This document shows, one piece after another, positions 6,411 to 10,113 of a DNA stretch of 10,113 nt. The notes under the pieces were generated by a model that worked only from the letters and a program-made list of their open reading frames with translations, did no database searches and was not told the origin of the DNA. Made by a program: the position numbers and the translations under genes. Position 1 is the stretch's first letter. Each line of letters begins with the position of its first letter. Source of the stretch: JAJRZX01 sp964472295 (lineage in GTDB: Bacteria; Desulfobacterota; GWC2-55-46; JADFVP01); contig CAYYJQ010000057.1 in assembly GCA_964472295.1 (NCBI GenBank), forward strand, positions 1 to 10,113. Direction: 5' to 3'.

Positions 6411-7427
6411 TCAGTTTATCCTGTACAGGTCTTCATAAAGGGTCTCTGGGGCCGGGTAAGGGCTATCAAGGGCATAGGATACCGCCCTCTCAATCTCATT
6501 AAGTATGGCCTCTGGTATGGCGTCAAGTTCGCTCTCGGATACAAGGCCGCTCTTCCTGAGGGCTGTCTCGAAGTTCTTTACCGGGCACCGCTTCATCCAG
6601 TCAAGGAGTTCATCTTTACTGCGCGCCCCCTTTTCATAGTCCACTTCCGGGCCAACGTGGCCCTTCCATCTGTATGTGCGGGCCTCTATGAGTGTTGGCC
6701 CAAGGCCCTCCCTTGCGCGGTTTATGGCCTCGCGCGCAGAGTTATATACCTCCACGGCGTTGTTGCCGTCCACGCAGGCGCCGGGGGCCCCGAAGGCTGA
6801 GGCTGATTTGGCAATGGCACAGGTGGGGTGGCGCGAGGACTGGGGCGAGTTGGTGGCGTAAAAGTTATTTTCGCAGACAAATACGACAGGTAGTTTCTTG
6901 AGGGCCGCGAAGTTGAAGGACTCGTAGAAGACCCCTTCGTCATATGCCCCGTCTCCGAAGAAGACCACTGAGACCTTGTTGTCTTTTTTAAGGCTTGAGG
7001 CAAGGGCCGTGCCCACGGCCATTGGTATGCCGCCGCCCACTATGGCCGAAGTGCCGTGAATGCTTCGCGTTGTGTCAACAAGGTGCATGGAGCCGCCTTT
7101 ACCCCGGCTGCATCCCGTGATGCGGCCATAGAGCTCGGCCATCATGGGTTTCATGGGCATGCCCTTGGCAAGGCAGTGGCCGTGGCCGCGGTGGTTGGAA
7201 AATACGTAGTCCTCGCGCCTGAGGTTGAGACAGACCCCGGCGGCAATGGCCTCCTGACCTATGCAGAGGTGCACCGGGCACTTCATCTCCTGCGCAGGGT
7301 AGAGTTCCACTATTTTCTCCTCGAACATGCGGATTTTGAGCATAATGGTGTAGAGAGAGAGAAGGGTCTCAGAGGGAATCTTCTTGAGCGTATCTATGTG
7401 TATAAAGGTATCGAGTCTTGTAGTCAT
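6411..7427 (-). CDS. thiamine-diphosphate 2-oxoacid dehydrogenase E1, alpha subunit
   Basis: A 338-residue E1 alpha subunit of normal length. VHLCIGQEAIAAGV (52-65) and NHRGHGHCLAKG (78-89) are conserved active-site regions; GKGGSMHLVD (109-118) precedes the cofactor site. The thiamine-diphosphate motif is GDGAYDEGVFYESFNFA (158-174) ending in ENN (186-188), with the Mg-binding Asp and Asn. TYRWKGHVGPEVD (251-263) corresponds to the phosphorylation-loop region, with K replacing the usual residue before GH. First gene of the coupled operon: its TGA is four bases before the E1 beta ATG. Ribosome site is weak (only AGAAAAG before the ATG). Upstream are two copies of the GGTGGGCAGTGCCCACC repeat and no clear promoter. 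Pyruvate/acetoin-type E1 is likely; the substrate cannot be named, and the absence of E2/E3 is notable. Confidence 0.9.
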   Translation of the reverse strand: MTTRLDTFIHIDTLKKIPSETLLSLYTIMLKIRMFEEKIVELYPAQEMKCPVHLCIGQEAIAAGVCLNLRREDYVFSNHRGHGHCLAKGMPMKPMMAELYGRITGCSRGKGGSMHLVDTTRSIHGTSAIVGGGIPMAVGTALASSLKKDNKVSVVFFGDGAYDEGVFYESFNFAALKKLPVVFVCENNFYATNSPQSSRHPTCAIAKSASAFGAPGACVDGNNAVEVYNSAREAINRAREGLGPTLIEARTYRWKGHVGPEVDYEKGARSKDELLDWMKRCPVKNFETALRKSGLVSESELDAIPEAILNEIERAVSYALDSPYPAPETLYEDLYRIN

Positions 7428-7483
7428 CTTTTCTGATTCTTTGTCTTTTTTGCGGGTAAAGTCCGCTCATACATCTTTTTTTT

Positions 7484-7500
7484 GGTGGGCAGTGCCCACC
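7484..7500. repeat. 17-bp palindrome GGTGGGCAGTGCCCACC
   Basis: Exact copy of the 3002-3018 palindrome, preceded by nine T (7475-7483 region) on the plus strand. It lies 57 nt upstream of the E1 alpha start, in the spacer between the radical SAM gene and the E1 operon. If a terminator exists here it would have to be read on the strand where T follows the stem, which is not the case for minus-strand transcripts. Confidence 0.75.
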
Positions 7501-7536
7501 CGACGAAGACTATGCCCGCTTTTTTCTTGTCTTTTT

Positions 7537-7553
7537 GGTGGGCAGTGCCCACC
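7537..7553. repeat. 17-bp palindrome GGTGGGCAGTGCCCACC
   Basis: Third exact copy, only 36 nt from the previous one, in direct orientation. Its wider context, CTTGTCTTTTT before and CTAC after, matches the minus strand around 3002-3018. Confidence 0.75.
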
Positions 7554-7601
7554 CTACCTAACTTGCAGTTATAGAAAATGGCGACGCGTCCATGCGCCGC
7601 T

Positions 7602-7628
7602 GGAAAGTCTGAATTAATCAGACTTTCC
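7602..7628 (-). repeat. 11-bp hairpin directly after a stop codon
   Basis: GGAAAGTCTGA (7602-7612) and TCAGACTTTCC (7618-7628) are perfect arms with a five-base loop (ATTAA on plus, TTAAT on minus). On the minus strand the stem starts at the base following the TAA (7631-7629) of the radical SAM gene. No T-tract follows, so it is more likely a 3'-end protecting or ribosome-release structure, or a repeat, than a classical terminator. Confidence 0.6.
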
Positions 7629-8699
7629 TTATATAAAGTTCACGTGAGCCGGCGGGTTAAGTTGGTCGCGGAGGAAGCGGTTTATGGCGTCCATCCGGCA
7701 GTTGACCCTGCACTCAGATGCGTCGAGTTCGTTTTTTACGAATTCCATTGTCTTTCTGCGTTTTTCGCCCTTCCAGAGCTGTTCGAAGGTGTGTTCCATG
7801 AGGTTGCCGAAGAGGAAGCGTTCGTCGCTCAAGTAGGCGCTACAGCCCCAGAGCCCGGCGCCCGAGTCTATATAGGACCAGAAGGGCAGGGCAAGGCATG
7901 TCCTGTAGCCACGCTCTTCTTCTTCGAGGTGTTTCATGGTGTTTATCCTGAATATGGCCTGGAACTTCTCGGTGCAGAGGGCCTTGAGTTCTTCGGAGAG
8001 GTGGAAGAAGTCGCTGTAGGTTACGCCTTCGTACTGCCGCGTAATGCTCTTCAGGTGCTGGGAGTAGGGCTTTATGACGAGGTAATCGACTCCTATGTCG
8101 CGGGCGATATTGGCAAGGGGGACAACCTCATCGACATTTTCCGGCAGGAGTATGAGTTGCATCCCTATGGTGGAGTGAATGCCCTCTTTTTCGCGGAACT
8201 TCACGGCCTGCGTGAGGTTTTCAATAACGCGGCCAAAGTCGGCCTCATCGGTGCGGTGCATCTTCGCGTAGGTCTCTTTCGTGGCCCCGTTGATGCTGAC
8301 CTTTATCCATGTGATTGAGGCCAGCGCAGTCTTTATTATCTTCCCGGTGAAGAGCACTCCGTTACTGGTGATGGCTACGTCAATGCCCGATTTTTTCGTA
8401 TGGTTGATAATTTCCGCGATGTCTTTATGCAGGAATGGCTCGCCCTCGCCTGCGTACATGACGGACTTTATGCCAAGGCGTCCCATCTCGGCGAGGCGTT
8501 CCTTCAGGACCTTTGTATCGAGAAAACGGTGCTGATAGCCCATGTAGTCAAGGGCGCAGTATGTGCAACGGTGGTTGCAGGCCCCGGCGGGTGAGATCTC
8601 CACATATATGGGGTATATGTCTTCCCCGCGGAGCCACTTTGCCACCCTCTCGGTATGGTACATGAGTTTGTGGCTGTCTATCCTGTAGTTATCGCTCAT
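7629..8699 (-). CDS. radical SAM/SPASM-like protein with HVNFI C-terminus
   Basis: A 356-residue radical SAM enzyme. The cluster site is C41-x3-C45-x2-C48 (PAGACNHRCTYCALDYMG), with GEGEP (84-88) and ITSNGV (110-115) as core motifs, then IKVSINGATKETYAKMH (132-148). The C-terminal region carries C268, C286, C330 and C334 in CRVNCRMDAINRFL (330-343) and ends in AHVNFI, a layout I recognise from SPASM-like enzymes near glycan genes. The exact reaction is unknown. It is separated from the E1 alpha gene by about 200 nt with palindromes, so it is probably its own transcription unit or the first gene of the locus. GGGAGG lies about 11-12 nt before the ATG, slightly far. A precursor peptide gene was looked for beside it and not seen. 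Confidence 0.88.
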   Translation of the reverse strand: MSDNYRIDSHKLMYHTERVAKWLRGEDIYPIYVEISPAGACNHRCTYCALDYMGYQHRFLDTKVLKERLAEMGRLGIKSVMYAGEGEPFLHKDIAEIINHTKKSGIDVAITSNGVLFTGKIIKTALASITWIKVSINGATKETYAKMHRTDEADFGRVIENLTQAVKFREKEGIHSTIGMQLILLPENVDEVVPLANIARDIGVDYLVIKPYSQHLKSITRQYEGVTYSDFFHLSEELKALCTEKFQAIFRINTMKHLEEEERGYRTCLALPFWSYIDSGAGLWGCSAYLSDERFLFGNLMEHTFEQLWKGEKRRKTMEFVKNELDASECRVNCRMDAINRFLRDQLNPPAHVNFI

Positions 8700-9204
8700 T
8701 ATTTCAGAGGCCTCCCACCTGCCATCTTTTTAAAATAACATAAAAAAACAGTGAGATACAATTAAATTTTCTTCATAATCGTCCGTTAACCCCCTGAAAC
8801 AGGGACCCCTGATAAAGCCCTTAAAGGCCCATGAGAAGGACCGCTGGACGGGTAACGAAATGCGGGGTATAGTAGTAGAAAGAAGAAGGGAGAATAGTAG
8901 ATGAGGCAGGGCGGGCTACGGCTACTAGAAAAGATAGAAACAAAAGAGAGAGAAGCGGGCCTCTGACCGCATGTAAAAAATCTTGCTTTTTCTTAAGGAA
9001 AGTTTGATTCCTTCTAACCCTCCACCCTTCGCCCCTTCGGCAAGCTCAGGGCTCAGGGTGAACGGTTCTAATATGTTCAGGGTGAACGGTTCTAATCAAT
9101 ACCAGGGGCTTTTTCAAGCGTTCGCCCTGAGCCTGTCGAAGGGCTAATAGTGGGTAGAGCGAAGCGAAACCCGACAAAAGATTACCACGACAAGGAAAAC
9201 CAAT
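8700..9204. other. divergent intergenic region
   Basis: No gene is recognised between the minus-strand radical SAM gene and the plus-strand selenoprotein gene. Bases 8721-8775 are AT-rich and probably hold the radical SAM promoter: ATAACA (8735-8740) and ATACAA (8756-8761) read on the minus strand as TGTTAT and TTGTAT with 15-nt spacing, which is a poor match. Bases 8860-8960 are purine-rich low complexity on the plus strand. Bases 9031-9144 hold a palindromic repeat. The ribosome site of the selenoprotein gene, AGGA (9193-9196), is eight bases before its ATG. Confidence 0.6.
9031..9144. repeat. CCTTCGACAGGCTCAGGG-type inverted repeat with internal tandem copy
   Basis: The left side (9031-9051, continuing to 9066) and the right side (9118-9144, ending CCTGTCGAAGGGC) are imperfect inverted copies of the CCCTTCGACAGGCTCAGGGCGAACG repeat that I recognise as widespread in environmental bacterial genomes. 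Inside, the 20-mer TCAGGGTGAACGGTTCTAAT occurs twice (9053-9072 and 9077-9096), a 24-nt tandem period. It lies in the region upstream of the selenoprotein gene and may be part of its leader. Confidence 0.7.
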
Positions 9205-10032
9205 ATGGGCAGACTGAAAAACCGTATAATGGCGGCCCTTATAACAAGGCTTCCCCGTCTCTTTGACCTTGAAAAGTACGCCGAAAAAGAAGAGAGCGTA
9301 AAGGTCGAGGGTATTCCCTGGGCGTCCTTTACAAAGGGGCTTGCCCGCTCGAGCATAGCCCTTGTAACCACCGCGGGCGTGCACCTTAAGGGGCAGGAGC
9401 CCTTCAACATGGTCGACCCCGATGGAGACCCAACCTACCGGGCCCTCCCGTCGGATACGCCCCGGGAAGGCTATGCCATTACACATGACTACTATGACCA
9501 CTCCGACGCTGATAAAGATATAAACGTCGTCTTTCCTCTCTTTATCCTCAAGGAACTCGCCTCCGCTGGCTTCATTGGCGGGGTCGCCCCTGTAAACTAC
9601 GGCTTCATGGGTCATATCGTGAAAAAACACGTCTCAACCCTTATGAAGACTACCGCCCCGGAGGTGGCAAGAAAACTCCATGAAGACGCCGTTGATGCCG
9701 TGCTCCTGACCCCTGGGTGAGGCATATGCAATCGGTCCGTGGGACTGATACAACGCGAAATTGAGGCGCAGGGCATACCAACAGTGAGCATATCAATCCT
9801 TAGAAAATTCACCGAGGAGACGCGCGTCCCGCGCGCCATGTTCCTTAAATGGCCCCTTGGCCACCCCGTGGGTGAACCCTTTAAGAAAGAAGAACAGACA
9901 TTCATAGTGAAGAAGGCCCTTTCTCTTCTTGAGACAATAAAGACCCCCGGGACCATAATAGACCCGCCATACAGGTGGAAACGCTATGAATACATGAGTG
10001 AAGAAGAGAAGGGAAAAAGAGAGAAGAAGTAA
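9205..10032 (+). CDS. selenoprotein, glycine/sarcosine/betaine reductase selenoprotein B (GrdB-like) family, in-frame TGA = Sec172
   Basis: Read with TGA at 9718-9720 as selenocysteine this gives 275 residues; read normally it looks like two fragments (171 and about 97-103 residues) in the same frame. The N-terminal part has ALVTTAGVHLKGQEPFNMVD (52-71), GDPTYRALP (74-82), HDYYDHSDADKDINVVFPL (94-112) and YGFMGHI (132-138), which I recognise from the GrdB-like family (PF07355). The active-site region is DAVLLTPG-U172-GIC175-NRSVGLIQREIEAQGIPTV, a UxxC redox motif where non-seleno relatives have Cys. Family-like sequence continues after the TGA: PRAMFLKWPLGHPVGEPF. True GrdB is longer and part of glycine reductase; no other Grd genes are here, so the substrate is unknown and a redox or reductase role is inferred. 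The ATG has AGGA eight bases upstream. Sec incorporation needs SelA/B/C elsewhere in the genome. Confidence 0.88.
9718..9749 (+). promoter_or_regulatory. candidate bacterial SECIS element with its UGA codon
   Basis: After the TGA (9718-9720) comes a 10-nt spacer, then AUCGGUCC (9731-9738) pairs with GGACUGAU (9742-9749): eight consecutive pairs, one of them G-U, around a GUG loop (9739-9741). A lower extension, UG (9727-9728) with CA (9751-9752), is possible. Eighteen bases separate the UGA from a loop starting with G. This fits the general description of bacterial SECIS hairpins: stem just downstream of the UGA, small apical loop with a G among the first two bases, loop about 16-37 nt away. 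It lies within the coding sequence, as in E. coli fdhF. SelB binding is inferred. Confidence 0.75.
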
Positions 10033-10039
10033 TGGGGGG

Positions 10040-10056
10040 GGCGGGCCCTGCCCGCC
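10040..10056. repeat. GGCGGGC-CCT-GCCCGCC hairpin
   Basis: Perfect 7-bp arms (10040-10046 with 10050-10056) seven bases after the stop of the selenoprotein gene. Same arms as 316-322/326-332. There is no T-tract, so it is a 3'-end hairpin or extragenic palindrome rather than a clear terminator. Confidence 0.6.
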
Positions 10057-10087
10057 TGAAGAATAATGAAGAAAAGAAGGGGGGTGG

Positions 10088-10104
10088 GGTGGGCTGCGCC
10101 CACC
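10088..10104. repeat. 17-bp palindrome GGTGGGCTGCGCCCACC
   Basis: Variant of the GGTGGGCAGTGCCCACC family (three substitutions at the centre keep the arms paired). It lies near the window end, beyond the selenoprotein gene. Confidence 0.65.
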
Positions 10105-10113
10105 ATTAAATCT

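Noticed and set aside
7578..8318. 246-codon open frame on the plus strand
   Set aside because: It is antisense to the radical SAM gene at 7629-8699, which has full catalytic motifs; the plus frame has none.
8801..8940. Possible riboswitch or small RNA in the divergent intergenic region (GGACGGGTAACG and similar bits)
   Set aside because: I could not assemble a consistent paired structure or match a known riboswitch core.
9046..9630. 194-codon open frame on the minus strand
   Set aside because: It overlaps the selenoprotein coding sequence and the TTCGACAGGC repeat; its C-terminus (ALRQAQGERLKK and repeated HPEHIRTVHPEP) is the typical translation of that repeat.
9718..9720. Reading the TGA as a nonsense mutation making a pseudogene
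   Set aside because: Both sides keep family-like sequence in one frame, no other stop or frameshift is present, the position matches the redox Sec/Cys, and a SECIS-like stem follows.

Overview
The window looks like a chromosomal segment of an environmental, probably anaerobic or microaerophilic Gram-negative bacterium. The evidence is three radical SAM enzymes, a heptosyltransferase-type (GT9) glycosyltransferase, a selenocysteine-encoding gene and many palindromic intergenic repeats. A deltaproteobacterial, Nitrospirota-like or candidate-phylum origin is my guess; the sequence alone does not settle it. No tRNA, rRNA, CRISPR array, transposase or phage gene was seen.

Layout. Bases 1-374 are non-coding and full of hairpin repeats. 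Bases 375-2782 (minus) hold three genes that read, in transcription order: a small membrane protein with metal-ligand-like His/Asp residues, a GT9 glycosyltransferase and a radical SAM protein with a SPASM-like Cys-rich tail. Bases 2783-3087 are a repeat-rich spacer with a likely terminator for the next operon. Bases 3088-7427 (minus) hold a very tightly packed four-gene operon: thiamine-diphosphate dehydrogenase E1 alpha, E1 beta, a GT2 glycosyltransferase, and a B12-binding-type radical SAM protein. These are joined by a 4-nt gap, a 1-nt overlap and a 4-nt overlap. Bases 7629-8699 (minus) hold a second radical SAM/SPASM-like protein. Bases 8700-9204 are a divergent intergenic region. Bases 9205-10032 (plus) hold a selenoprotein of the glycine/sarcosine/betaine reductase selenoprotein B (GrdB-like) family. 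Its in-frame TGA at 9718-9720 would make a standard gene caller split it in two.

The minus-strand genes read as a surface-glycan or glycolipid modification locus: two glycosyltransferases, three radical SAM enzymes and an E1 pair without any E2 or E3 partner in view. Tight coupling of the E1 pair to a sugar transferase and a B12-type radical SAM enzyme suggests that the E1 enzyme supplies or transfers a two-carbon or acyl unit for an unusual sugar or lipid. That is inference.

The best supported unusual feature is the selenoprotein. The TGA lies in a conserved-looking TPG-Sec-GIC context, family-like sequence continues in the same frame for another 103 residues, and an 8-bp hairpin with a GUG loop sits 18 nt after the TGA, where a bacterial SECIS element is expected.
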